Notes under the pieces: model-generated
Seen by the model: only the letters and a program-made list of their open reading frames with translations
Database searches by the model: none
Told to the model about the DNA's origin: nothing
In this document: in pieces, positions 1 to 7,442 of the stretch
How positions within the stretch are numbered: the stretch's first letter is position 1
How the letters are laid out: each line of letters starts with the position of its first letter
Assembly (NCBI GenBank): GCA_018654125.1
Contig: JABIME010000101.1
Span: forward strand, 1 to 13,302
Length of the DNA stretch: 13,302 nucleotides
Origin: Candidatus Cloacimonadota bacterium
Lineage (GTDB): Bacteria; Cloacimonadota; Cloacimonadia; Cloacimonadales; TCS61
Direction of reading: 5' to 3'
Program-made: the position numbers and the translations under genes

Positions 1-840
1 TATCGTTCCATTTGCAGAAAGTGTACCAATATCTTCATATCCACTATATTCCAAAACCTGATCATTAAATGCAATTTCAAATTGATATGATTGAACTTGT
101 CCATCATTAAAAACTGTATGATAAATTGGAATTTCAAACTCCTCCGGAGAGAATACAAGTTGATCTTGAATTGAGATAATATGATCATCCGGATCTGAAT
201 GAATGGAAGATAAATTTACTGGATTCAGTTGAAATTCTTCCCAGAAATAGGTAACAAATCCACTTACTCCACTTAATGGATATCCTTCAATAATTGGAAT
301 ATCAAGCTCCTCCATATTCATAAATCCTGTACTGATCGTACATTCTCCAGTTGTATCGGCAATTTTCCACTGACCCCATTCATCATAAGTTTGTGTAATT
401 GTTAGATCATAATAGCCAATTGCAGCTTTAGTACTTTCTCTAGCTTCATTTATTGTGTTGGATATTGTATTAACAAGCGTTGCAGGTATTGGATTCCCGG
501 AAGAGATGATATCACAGGAAACTAGGTTACTGAGTTCAGTAAATCCCCAATATTCATAAACTTCCGCTTCAATTATTACACTATCACCAACAGCTACATT
601 CTGGTCATAATTATAAACATAAATTCCATTCCATTCACCCATACCAGATGTAATAAAGAATCTTCCACTATTAAAATCAACTGCATTAACAATGCCACCG
701 GTTGTCACGATCTGTCCATTATAAGGAGATGGATATGTTCCATCTGGACCGGGATCTGTAGTATGTTGAATATCATAAATACTTATACTATTTAGGATTG
801 TAATACCAAAAATAATGATAAATAGTGTAGCTTTTTTCAT
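1..840 (-). CDS. Secreted protein with OB-like and cohesin-like modules (C-terminus beyond window)
   Basis: An open frame of 280 codons runs from ATG at 840 to the window edge without a stop, so the C-terminus is missing. The start is supported by GAGGT six bases upstream. Residues 1-20 form a signal peptide (MKK, then a hydrophobic run), so export is expected. Residues 21-110 (IYDIQ..., GQIVTTGGIV, FFITSG, WNGIYVY, VAVGDSV) and about 140-215 (GVSGFVTYFW, FQLNPVNL) look like the OB-fold/DUF5689-type module found in secreted proteins of Bacteroidetes and related phyla. From about 222 the pattern (IPIYHTVFNDG, SYQFEIAFNDQVLEYSG, GTLSANG) resembles the start of a cohesin-like beta sandwich. No catalytic residues were recognised. 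It is divergent from the MscS gene across 175 bp. A role in surface binding or extracellular assembly is inference. The domain names are pattern-based and moderately secure; the gene itself is secure. Confidence 0.85.
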   Translation of the reverse strand, partial: MKKATLFIIIFGITILNSISIYDIQHTTDPGPDGTYPSPYNGQIVTTGGIVNAVDFNSGRFFITSGMGEWNGIYVYNYDQNVAVGDSVIIEAEVYEYWGFTELSNLVSCDIISSGNPIPATLVNTISNTINEARESTKAAIGYYDLTITQTYDEWGQWKIADTTGECTISTGFMNMEELDIPIIEGYPLSGVSGFVTYFWEEFQLNPVNLSSIHSDPDDHIISIQDQLVFSPEEFEIPIYHTVFNDGQVQSYQFEIAFNDQVLEYSGYEDIGTLSANGTI

Positions 841-1015
841 TTTGTTACCTCATAAAAAAATCTTATTATTCCAGATGAAGATTTATGAATATAGGAAATT
901 GGTGTAAAGATAAATCGTAGAGATACTTCTTATAGTAAATAGAAAAAACTTGCAAAATTCTAAACGCCTTTTCTTATCGCAACATAAAATAATATTATTT
1001 TAATTAGGAGGGATC

Positions 1016-1828
1016 ATGGAAGAGGTGATACCAAAGTTAATAGAATTAATATCCACTTTTGGATTAAAGCTATTAGCCGCAATTGCTATCTTGATAATAG
1101 GAAAATTTGTTGTTAAGGGTGTGCGGAAACTTATCGTAAAAGCAATGGAGAAGAAGAGGGTGGATAAGGAGGTGATCTCTTTTGCCGGATCTCTTATCTA
1201 TAGCGCATTATGGGTTTTTGTGATCATTGCAGCACTTGCACAGTTGGGAATTCAAACATCATCTTTCTTAGCTGTGATCGGAGCTGCTGGTTTGGCTATT
1301 GGTCTTGCTTTGCAAGGATCGTTATCTAATTTTGCAGCGGGATTCCTGATGATAATCCTACGTCCTTTTAAGGTTGATGATTATGTTGAAGCAGCCGGAA
1401 TTGACGGAGTTGTAAAAGATATCAATATCTTCACGACAGTACTTGTTTCTTTTGATAATAAGAAACTTATCGTTCCAAATTCTAAAATTATGGATGGAAC
1501 AATAATAAATTATACAGCCCAGAAAACCAGGCGAGTTGATCTTTCCTTTGGTGTTGGATATGAATCTAGCAATGAACAGGTTAAGGGGATTTTAAATAGA
1601 CTTATTGATGCACATGCATTGATTTTAAAGGATCCTAAACCTTTTGTGAGAGTGTCTAAACTGGGTGATAGTTCAGTTGACTTTAAGGTTCGTGTATGGA
1701 CAAAAACAGGAGATTATTGGACTGTTTATCACGATCTGTTAGAGAGTGTAAAAGAGGAATTTGATAAAGAAAAAGTAAATATTCCATATCCGCAAATGGA
1801 TGTTCATGTAATAAAAAATGAGGAGTAA
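1016..1828 (+). CDS. mscS: Small-conductance mechanosensitive channel, MscS family
   Basis: A 270-residue inner-membrane channel, close in length to E. coli MscS (286 residues). In this family the channel opens under membrane tension and releases solutes on hypo-osmotic shock. Hydrophobic segments lie at about 16-37 (TM1), 53-77 (TM2) and 82-116 (TM3). TM3 carries the Gly/Ala-packed pore helix (VIGAAGLAIGLALQGSLSN). It is followed by the beta domain (RPFKVDDYVEAAGIDGVV, LIVPNSKIMDGTIINYT) and a C-terminal alpha/beta part. The start is supported by AGGAGG at 1006-1011, with a rather short 4-nt spacer. The gene ends 4 nt before the next start, and its last codons contain that gene's Shine-Dalgarno sequence, so the two are probably one operon. 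Family assignment is secure. Confidence 0.95.
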   Translation: MEEVIPKLIELISTFGLKLLAAIAILIIGKFVVKGVRKLIVKAMEKKRVDKEVISFAGSLIYSALWVFVIIAALAQLGIQTSSFLAVIGAAGLAIGLALQGSLSNFAAGFLMIILRPFKVDDYVEAAGIDGVVKDINIFTTVLVSFDNKKLIVPNSKIMDGTIINYTAQKTRRVDLSFGVGYESSNEQVKGILNRLIDAHALILKDPKPFVRVSKLGDSSVDFKVRVWTKTGDYWTVYHDLLESVKEEFDKEKVNIPYPQMDVHVIKNEE

Positions 1829-1832
1829 AAAA

Positions 1833-2687
1833 ATGAAAAAAGTAATTATTTTTCTCATCATTACAATCTCATTTTCATTGCTACTTGCCAAAGATTGGAA
1901 TCTTGCTTCAGATATTTCACTTACCATGAATCAAAATGCTTACAGTGATAATTGGACAGGTGAAGAGAAGGGCTCAATCTCCTGGGTGTTCAATGCAAAT
2001 TTCTTAGCTGAAAAACAACTAAGTGCAAAAGTACATAATAAGAACACACTCAAATTAGCTTTTGGACAAACACATACTCAGATGGAAGATGATCTGGGAG
2101 AAAAATATTGGGCAAAACCAGATAAATCTACAGATATTGTTGATTTTGAATCGATCTTCCGATTTACACTCGGAGCTTTTGTAGATCCATTTGCCAGCTT
2201 TAGAGATGAGACTCAATTTATGGATGAAACCTATATGGATACAAAAATATTTAATCCCAATGTTTTCACAGAGACCTTTGGTGTAGCTAAAGTCTTTTTT
2301 AAGGATGATGATCAGGAATTCAGTACACGTTTAGGCGGGGCATTCAAACAATATTTCGATAGTAACCTTGATGAGAGCACAAATGATGGTGGAGTGGAAC
2401 TTGTGGGTGAATTACGTAAACCATTTGCAGAAAATGTGATCAAATATTCCACAACCTTAAATCTATATAAACCTATTGTCTATTCTGAATCGGAAAGTTT
2501 AGAAGATCAGGAAGATGAAGATGATTGGAAACAGGTTAGAATGGACTGGCAGCACGATGTTGATATAAGTTTAACTAAGTTGATAAATCTTAAACTTTTT
2601 GTTCAGCTTCTTTATAATAAAATGCAGGCAGAGGATCTTCAATTTAAAGAGACGCTTGGCTTGGGTTTAAATTATAAATTGTTTTAA
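1833..2687 (+). CDS. DUF3078-like outer-membrane beta-barrel protein
   Basis: A 284-residue exported protein. An ATG exists at 1818, but nothing like a ribosome site precedes it. The ATG at 1833 has GAGGAG at 1820-1825 with a 7-nt spacer and gives a clean signal peptide (MKKVIIFLI... to LLLA-KD), so I chose 1833. The first part (WNLASDISLTMNQNAYSDNW, GSISWVFNANFLAEKQ, NTLKLAFGQT) matches the style of DUF3078 proteins of Bacteroidetes: a W-x-x-x-x-x-x-L-x-x-NQ-x-YS-x-NW strand followed by alternating barrel strands. The chain ends in a strand with terminal Phe (LGLGLNYKLF), the usual outer-membrane barrel signature. An acidic stretch (SLEDQEDEDDW) near residue 215 may be an extracellular loop or periplasmic turn. 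Coupling to MscS suggests an envelope role, but the biochemical function is unknown. The family call is moderate. Confidence 0.8.
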   Translation: MKKVIIFLIITISFSLLLAKDWNLASDISLTMNQNAYSDNWTGEEKGSISWVFNANFLAEKQLSAKVHNKNTLKLAFGQTHTQMEDDLGEKYWAKPDKSTDIVDFESIFRFTLGAFVDPFASFRDETQFMDETYMDTKIFNPNVFTETFGVAKVFFKDDDQEFSTRLGGAFKQYFDSNLDESTNDGGVELVGELRKPFAENVIKYSTTLNLYKPIVYSESESLEDQEDEDDWKQVRMDWQHDVDISLTKLINLKLFVQLLYNKMQAEDLQFKETLGLGLNYKLF

Positions 2688-2725
2688 AACTTAAGATATA
2701 TAATTGTCCTTGTAAAAAGGAAAAA

Positions 2726-3142
2726 CTAGGTATTCCCTTCAATCAGGGACAATTTATATTTATTAAAAAATCGTTCAACTATCTCATTAAATCCATAAGC
2801 AAGTTTTGTTTGCGCTGCTTCCCCTCGGGAAAACCATTTTAAACGTTGCCCTTCCATCAGCTCAATTTCAGAGATCTCTAAATTAGTTTGTTTCCAATAT
2901 GTATATTCAATTCTGTCATCAAATTCTTTTTTACAAAATAGTTGGAAATCATGCAGGTCAATGTTCATCTCTTCTTTCATTTCGCGTACGATGCAATCAG
3001 AAGGAGTTTCACTTGTCTCCACATGACCGCCGGGCACATCCCACATGTTAGGGTAAGGAAGACCCACTTTATCATCACGCAAGAATAAGAGAATTTTCTG
3101 CTGATCATTTACAAATATTATGCTGGCACCAAGTCGTTTCAT
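2726..3142 (-). CDS. Nudix hydrolase
   Basis: A 138-residue cytosolic hydrolase. Nudix enzymes cleave nucleoside diphosphates linked to another group, using divalent metal. The Nudix box lies at residues 39-61: G39, E45, then R53-E54-x-x-E57-E58. It fits GX5EX7REUXEEXGU except that the final Gly is Asn60. The metal-binding glutamates are all present, so activity is expected. WDVPGGH (34-40) is the usual strand before the helix. The substrate cannot be read from sequence; small single-domain members of this type include MutT/ADP-ribose-like enzymes. The only plausible start is ATG at 3142, since the next Met (33) would remove the first strands. Its start codon directly follows the T-tract of an upstream terminator, and its AGGAG (12-nt spacer) lies in that hairpin. 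It is convergent with the barrel gene, 38 bp away. Confidence 0.92.
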   Translation of the reverse strand: MKRLGASIIFVNDQQKILLFLRDDKVGLPYPNMWDVPGGHVETSETPSDCIVREMKEEMNIDLHDFQLFCKKEFDDRIEYTYWKQTNLEISEIELMEGQRLKWFSRGEAAQTKLAYGFNEIVERFFNKYKLSLIEGNT

Positions 3143-3175
3143 AAAAAAAAGACTCTCCTAATAAAAGAAGAGTCT
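3143..3175 (-). terminator. Rho-independent terminator of the Bor-like lipoprotein gene
   Basis: On the minus strand, AGACTCT (3175-3169), a 12-nt loop and AGAGTCT (3156-3150) form a perfect 7-bp stem followed by eight T. It lies 21 bp after the stop of the small lipoprotein gene, so it should end transcription from upstream. The stem has only three G-C pairs, so termination may be incomplete. The T-run ends exactly at the ATG of the Nudix gene, and the loop and 3' arm contain that gene's AGGAG. Structure read directly; efficiency unknown. Confidence 0.75.
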
Positions 3176-3196
3176 AAATAATAACTGCATCAACAA

Positions 3197-3487
3197 TTAT
3201 TTTGTAACCGTCACTGTTCTTGAATAAACTGTAACATAGCTTGTGAAGATATTAAGAATAATATCCATAGCACTTTGTTCAGTTTTAATCTCATAATCAA
3301 CAGCTTCACCAGCCATTGCGTTAGTATCTACTTCGTTAAGTGGTGCAAGTCCAAACAAAATATACCACTGACGAGCTTCTACAACCTGATTGCCTTGAGC
3401 GCCTTTACCAACCTGATGGATATTAGCTGAACATCCAACCATTGCGATAACTGCAAGTAATGTGATTAATAATACGAGTTTTTTCAT
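3197..3487 (-). CDS. Small Bor-like lipoprotein
   Basis: A 96-residue protein with a lipoprotein signal: MKKLVLLITLLAVIAMVGC, lipobox M-V-G-C with Cys19 as the likely lipidated residue. The mature part is about 78 residues. Its order of motifs (an aromatic strand near residue 41 containing WYILFGL, then VDTNAMAG, a YEIKTEQS segment and a C-terminal strand ending in TVTVTK) resembles the Bor/Iss family of small outer-membrane lipoproteins, where a similar F/W-x-x-x-G-x...VD-A...G-A...V-TE-x layout occurs. The resemblance is by eye only. Start: GAGGAG six bases upstream of ATG at 3487. The 5' leader carries two tandem hairpin repeats, and a terminator follows the gene. The biochemical role is unknown; the lipoprotein call is strong, the family call tentative. 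Confidence 0.8.
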   Translation of the reverse strand: MKKLVLLITLLAVIAMVGCSANIHQVGKGAQGNQVVEARQWYILFGLAPLNEVDTNAMAGEAVDYEIKTEQSAMDIILNIFTSYVTVYSRTVTVTK

Positions 3488-3501
3488 TAACTTCTCCTCT
3501 T

Positions 3502-3579
3502 TTTTTATGAGTCGGCTTTGCTCTGCAAAACGATCTCTTTCTTTTTATGAGTCGGCTTTGCTCTGCAAAACGATCTCTT
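3502..3579 (-). repeat. Tandem pair of 38-bp repeats, each an imperfect hairpin
   Basis: Bases 3502-3539 and 3542-3579 are identical, with a 40-bp period. In each unit a 29-nt core (3509-3537 and 3549-3577) is an imperfect palindrome with a 3-nt AGA loop on the minus strand. Of 13 arm positions, nine are Watson-Crick, two are G-U and two are mismatched. The G-U pairs become A-C mismatches on the plus strand, so the RNA made in the direction of the flanking genes folds better. The pair fills nearly the whole gap between two minus-strand lipoprotein genes. It looks like a REP-type intergenic element; no other copy was seen in the window. Confidence 0.85.
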
Positions 3580-3581
3580 CT

Positions 3582-4166
3582 CTAAATTTCCTTTATTGTT
3601 CCAATTGATGATTCAATTGATCTTAACTCATTTTCATAAGCTTTGGCAGGTAGGATGTAGTCTATCATAAAAATTTTATCTTCACTATTGGTTGCGATCA
3701 GTTTTATGGTTATAAGCTCATCTTTTGTGAATATTAGTTGATGAAAATCGAAGCCATTATGAGAGAACGAACCCTCATTAGTTTGATAATTTTCATTACT
3801 CGTTCTGAGCTCATTTAAATAGTATGTAATGGTCTGTTCTGCCCTAGAAGAGCTATTGAAGATCGATAAAAAACAGGTGAATGAGCTCTCCATATCCATA
3901 AAAACATTGAGCGGGAGAATAGCAACATCTGCAGTATCTTTAGAGGCTTTTACATTTTCTTTGATCGAACTAAGCAGTTGAGGACTGATCGGTTTCCAAT
4001 TAATTGGAGGTGAAAAGCTGATCTCAGCCTCCTTGCTAATATACTCATTCGATAATAGAGACCTGTTTACAGTAAAGGATACTTCAGTGTAGTCTACTTG
4101 TTGCTGCTCTTTTGCGCATCCCATAAGAATAATAAAGATAGATAATACGGTTACAATTTTTTTCAT
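3582..4166 (-). CDS. Lipoprotein of unknown function, possibly PsbP/LpqN-like fold
   Basis: A 194-residue lipoprotein from ATG at 4166. The frame is open to a TTG at 4181, but the longer form only pushes the signal peptide inward, so I prefer 4166 (MKKIVTVLSIFIILMGC). The lipobox is L-M-G-C with Cys17. Upstream pairing to the ribosome is weak (only GGA about 10 nt away). The mature chain is mostly alternating strands: ISFSPPINWKPIS (a short strand then Pro-Pro and Trp), an AILPLNVF segment, FTCFLSIF, then SFSHNGFDFHQLIFTK and KIFMIDYILP, with a final amphipathic helix. This strand-W-helix-strand order resembles the PsbP/LpqN/DUF1795-type fold, but I cannot confirm a family. The stop TAG lies directly before the tandem hairpin repeats. 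Function unknown. Confidence 0.8.
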   Translation of the reverse strand: MKKIVTVLSIFIILMGCAKEQQQVDYTEVSFTVNRSLLSNEYISKEAEISFSPPINWKPISPQLLSSIKENVKASKDTADVAILPLNVFMDMESSFTCFLSIFNSSSRAEQTITYYLNELRTSNENYQTNEGSFSHNGFDFHQLIFTKDELITIKLIATNSEDKIFMIDYILPAKAYENELRSIESSIGTIKEI

Positions 4167-4296
4167 TTTAGTGATTTCCAATATTAATTTTGAACAAAAT
4201 TTGCTATCTTGTTCTTTTTAGGCAAGAAATTTTATGATATTTGTTTCTTCAATTTGAGTAGTTATAATTATAGGTTAATCTGTAGTAGGTATTGGG

Positions 4297-4761
4297 TCAA
4301 TCCTCTGGAATATTTTGTTTCCCTGTCATCTTCTCAATTTCTACTTTTAGGAACATCGTCTTTTCCAATACTGGTTTAGGAAGCGGATAATCTTTACCTC
4401 CATAATGTTTGAACATAAGATTAATTGCCTTTTGTCTTTGTGCAATATCTAAAATAAATTCAACTTTCCCATAAACTATCACGCTTTTGTAGTACATTGT
4501 CCAATCGTCTTGAGGAGTGTTGTTGATAAGTTTATTATCAATATTAAATAGTAGGCAGACATTTGGATTTTTCTGTAAAATATCTATCTTCTCCCCCTCA
4601 AGTGCGCAATGAAAATAGATCGTGTTATCATCATAACCAAAATTAATAGGAATTACGTATGGCATATTATCTCTGCTCATTCCCATATAGCAAACTTCTG
4701 CTTTAGAAATTATCATCTGCATCTTCTTTTTGTCTGTGATCTCTCTATCTTTTCTTCTCAT
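4297..4761 (-). CDS. NimA-like pyridoxamine 5'-phosphate oxidase-fold flavoprotein
   Basis: A 154-residue cytosolic protein of the split-barrel flavin-binding superfamily. The N-terminus MRRKDREITD, then the helix to A-x-V, PYVIPINFGYDDNTIYFHCA and LEGEKIDILQKNPNVCLLF are the typical NimA/nitroimidazole-resistance-protein layout, in which the strand pair and the G-x-K-I-D segment form the FMN or heme site. The SVIVYGKVEFI strand and a C-terminal V-E-I-E-K-M-TGK end also fit. Family members reduce small molecules or bind flavin; many have no known substrate, so drug resistance should not be assumed. Start: TAGGAG at 4773-4768, six bases before ATG at 4761. That TAG is also the stop of the preceding ORF remnant, which suggests translational coupling. 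Confidence 0.9.
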   Translation of the reverse strand: MRRKDREITDKKKMQMIISKAEVCYMGMSRDNMPYVIPINFGYDDNTIYFHCALEGEKIDILQKNPNVCLLFNIDNKLINNTPQDDWTMYYKSVIVYGKVEFILDIAQRQKAINLMFKHYGGKDYPLPKPVLEKTMFLKVEIEKMTGKQNIPED

Positions 4762-4770
4762 ATTTTACTC

Positions 4771-4929
4771 CTATTTATCATCAAAATGAAAGATAGTTCT
4801 GCGTTTATCATGAAATTCAAGTAGCAATTTCAGATCATTTTCAAGAAGCATATCTAGCATTTCAGTGATCTCACTATTATCTCTATGTTTATAACTTTTG
4901 GGATTTTGTGTATACTCATAGCCGATTTT
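4771..4929 (-). pseudogene. In-frame ORF remnant between permease and NimA-like gene
   Basis: Directly after the permease stop TAA (4932-4930) the same frame stays open for 52 codons until TAG at 4773-4771. The product would begin KIGYEYTQNP and end LLLEFHDKRRTIFHFDDK. Its composition (charged helix EITEMLDMLLENDLKLLL, then FHDKR) looks like a real protein tail, not random translation. There is no good start: the first ATG in frame is at codon 24, which would give only 29 residues. Its stop overlaps the ribosome site of the NimA-like gene. It may be the remnant of a truncated gene, a short gene with a non-standard start, or a product of stop readthrough. I do not recognise the family. Confidence 0.4.
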
Positions 4930-7338
4930 TTACTCATACTTAATACTGTCTATAGGATTACTATAAGCACTGCGGATAACGGTATAGCCAATAGTTACAA
5001 AAGATATTAATAATGCTAACCCGCTGGCTAATAAAAATACGTCCAGTCCAATATCAATTTTATATGGGAAGTTCATGAGCCACTTTTTAACTAGGAAATA
5101 GCTTATCGGCCAAGCTATAACGTTGGCGATAACAACTAATTTTAAAAACTCTAAAGAGATATCCCTTACAATCCCCGGTATGGAAGCACCTAAGATTTTG
5201 CGAATTCCAATTTCCTTTCTTCGTTGTTCGGTGGTGTAGAATGTGAGTCCCAAGAGACCCATACAAGCAATAATAATTGCTAAGAATGAGAAGGTTGAGA
5301 TCACGCGGAAAGATCTTGCTTCTGCTTTATACATTTTATCTATATCTTCATCTAAAAATGAATATACAAATGGATGTTCTGGATAAAATTTCTCCCAAAC
5401 CAGTTTAATCTCTTTCATTGTTTCAGGAACATTTTGTGGACTGATCTTTATAGAGATCTCTTGAAATAGAAAATACCAATACATAAATAAAAGAGGTGAG
5501 ACTTCTTCGTGTAGAGAATTGAAATGAAAATCTTCTATCACACCCACTATCTCGGGTGAAAATCTTTTTACTCCATCACTCAAACCAATTGTGTAGTTGT
5601 GCCCTAGAGCATCTTCATTATTTGCAAATCCAAGCTTTTTTACAGTTGCTTCATTCACAACAGTCACATTTGCATAATTTGCTTCATCAGTCTCAGTAAG
5701 TTTTCTGCCTACCAATAGTGGAATCTGGTAAAAATCTATGTATTCGGAGTCGATCATCTTCACAGATATAGAAAATTCATCCTCATCAGAATCAGCATAT
5801 GGGCTTAGATTTGTTCCAAAACCGCTATTCTGCAACGGAATACCCAAACTAGTTGATGACTCGATAACTCCGGGAATTGCATTTATTTCTTCTTTAATAG
5901 TTTCAGAATTACGGGACATTCTTTCTGGGGTTTTAAGAACAACAATCTGTTCTTTTTCAAATCCCATATCAAAATTTCGCATGAAATTAATCTGTTTATT
6001 TATCAGAATTGTGAAAATAATGAGAATTATGGAAATGGAAAACTGAAATAGAACTAAGCCTTTTCTAAGTAATGCTGAACTACTTTTTCCTTGTTTGGTT
6101 GCACCTTTCATTACTAAAGCAGGTTGGAAATGTGTGAGTACAAAAGCTGGATACAAACCAGCTAAAATTCCAATAATTAGAGAACCTGCTAATATAATTA
6201 GTAAGATATAAGGGTTATCAAAAAGACTGTAGACCAGTGTTGTTCCTATTAACTGAGAAAATAGTGGAATGAAAAGCTCAACAAACACAAATGCAAATGC
6301 TAATGCTATCAATGTCGTTATGATAGATTCACCCAGGAATTGTCTGACTAATTGTAATCTGAAGGCACCAAACACTTTTCTCACACCAATCTCTCTAGCT
6401 CTTTTCACTGCTCTGGCAGTTGTTAAATTTACAAAATTGATGCATGCTAATATTAGTATGAAAAGCGAAATTGATCCTAGAATTAGTATATAGGTAATCG
6501 AGCTATTTGGATTTATTTCGTCTTCAAGACTAGAAAACATATGAATAGATTTAATCGGTTGCAAAATAACAGATTCATGAACTCTATCGGTTGTTTCCAT
6601 TTTTTCTGTCAGGAAGGGACCCGCTTTATCTACAAATTTATCAAGATCAGTTCCCGGATGCATTAGCACATAAGTGTAAGAACCAAAAGTTGCTCCCCAT
6701 TGATCTAAGTATCTACCCTGCGGAAGCTGAATAAGAGAATTATATGTAACTACCATATCAAAAGTGAAATGTGAGTTTATTGGTACATTCTCGACAACAC
6801 CAACAACTTCCAGATCGATCCTGCTATTATAATTAAGGATTTTACCAACGGGGTTTTCTGTACCAAAATATTTATCAGCTATTTTTTTTGTTATCACAAC
6901 AGAGTTATCTTTTTGCAAGAACGTATTAGGATTTCCTTGTAATGTGCTGTAGCTGAAGATCTTGAAAAAATCTTCATCAGCAAAGACGATTTCTTCCTCA
7001 TAGAATTTGTTCTTTTCGTATGTGATAAGATCGTTTTTGGCAAAAAAGATCCGGGAAATTTTATTGATCTCAGGATAATTTTGCTTTAAACTTGGCGCTA
7101 CCGGAGCAGGTGTTTGTGCAAAATTGAAAGTATCATCTGGAGTAACCATTTCTATACTTACACGATATATATTTTCACCATTTGCATGATAATTATCATA
7201 GTTGAAATCTTGATAAATATATAGTCCGACCAAAATACAGGCTGTTAGGCCCAGAGCTAATCCAAAAATGTTAATAGCTGAATATGTTTTTTGTTTAAGG
7301 ATGTTGCGGTAAGCGATTTTGATATAGTTCTTGAACAT
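4930..7338 (-). CDS. FtsX/MacB-type ABC transporter permease, orphan
   Basis: An 802-residue inner-membrane protein with the duplicated layout of long type-VII ABC permeases: TM1 (about 19-41, INIFGLALGLTACILVGLY), periplasmic MacB-PCD domain 1, FtsX domain 1 (about 275-400, with REIGVRKVFGA), a second TM near 425-450, periplasmic domain 2, and FtsX domain 2 (about 680-800, with KEIGIRKILGAS). It ends in the customary NPIDSIKYE. A GTG at 7353 would add five residues, but ATG at 7338 has GGAG eight bases upstream and gives the family-typical MFKNYIKIAYRN start. Such permeases need an ATPase of the LolD/MacB type, and none is encoded here. They act as mechanotransmitters that move lipoproteins, peptides or other envelope substrates. 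A close sigma-54 promoter match stands upstream with a leader of about 22 nt. The substrate is unknown. Confidence 0.93.
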   Translation of the reverse strand: MFKNYIKIAYRNILKQKTYSAINIFGLALGLTACILVGLYIYQDFNYDNYHANGENIYRVSIEMVTPDDTFNFAQTPAPVAPSLKQNYPEINKISRIFFAKNDLITYEKNKFYEEEIVFADEDFFKIFSYSTLQGNPNTFLQKDNSVVITKKIADKYFGTENPVGKILNYNSRIDLEVVGVVENVPINSHFTFDMVVTYNSLIQLPQGRYLDQWGATFGSYTYVLMHPGTDLDKFVDKAGPFLTEKMETTDRVHESVILQPIKSIHMFSSLEDEINPNSSITYILILGSISLFILILACINFVNLTTARAVKRAREIGVRKVFGAFRLQLVRQFLGESIITTLIALAFAFVFVELFIPLFSQLIGTTLVYSLFDNPYILLIILAGSLIIGILAGLYPAFVLTHFQPALVMKGATKQGKSSSALLRKGLVLFQFSISIILIIFTILINKQINFMRNFDMGFEKEQIVVLKTPERMSRNSETIKEEINAIPGVIESSTSLGIPLQNSGFGTNLSPYADSDEDEFSISVKMIDSEYIDFYQIPLLVGRKLTETDEANYANVTVVNEATVKKLGFANNEDALGHNYTIGLSDGVKRFSPEIVGVIEDFHFNSLHEEVSPLLFMYWYFLFQEISIKISPQNVPETMKEIKLVWEKFYPEHPFVYSFLDEDIDKMYKAEARSFRVISTFSFLAIIIACMGLLGLTFYTTEQRRKEIGIRKILGASIPGIVRDISLEFLKLVVIANVIAWPISYFLVKKWLMNFPYKIDIGLDVFLLASGLALLISFVTIGYTVIRSAYSNPIDSIKYE

Positions 7339-7370
7339 GTTTCTTTCTCCCACATATTTTTTTTAAAATG

Positions 7371-7388
7371 TTGCAATTAGTATGCCAA
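7371..7388 (-). promoter_or_regulatory. Sigma-54 (-24/-12) promoter of the permease
   Basis: Read on the minus strand the site is TTGGCATACTAATTGCAA. It matches the sigma-54 consensus TGGCAYR-N4-TTGCW at every informative position, with GG and GC exactly 12 bp apart. The predicted start of transcription is near 7361, giving a 22-nt leader to ATG 7338. It faces the permease and lies downstream of dyads A and B, as expected for an enhancer-dependent promoter. This is the best match of the three in the window. Confidence 0.8.
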
Positions 7389-7442
7389 ACGCATAAAATA
7401 AATTGTTATAAAGAGATAGCATTAGTATCTCCTAATAAATAT

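Noticed and set aside
929..955. TTGCAA/TATAAG pair as a promoter in the gap between the secreted protein and MscS genes
   Set aside because: The spacer is only 15 bp and TTGCAA is its own reverse complement, so the direction is undecided; no sigma-54 spacing fits either.
2705..2722. Short inverted repeat TCCTT-GTAAA-AAGGA between the barrel gene and the Nudix gene as a shared terminator
   Set aside because: Only five base pairs and no T-run on either strand, so termination cannot be claimed.
4170..4225. GAACAA-N11-TTGTTC dyad upstream of the lipoprotein gene as another regulator site
   Set aside because: The spacing differs from the GTNC-N6-GNAC dyads and there is no sigma-54 promoter nearby; six-base arms in AT-rich DNA are not convincing.
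4267..4300. Possible sigma-70 promoter on the minus strand (TTGACC at 4300-4295, TATAAT at 4272-4267) for the lipoprotein gene
   Set aside because: The spacer is 22 bp, far from 17, and TTGACC overlaps the stop codon of the NimA-like gene; the region is AT-rich enough for chance matches.
4609..4824. Plus-strand frame over the NimA-like gene and the ORF remnant
   Set aside because: It is antisense to a clear flavoprotein gene with a good ribosome site and shows no protein-like pattern.
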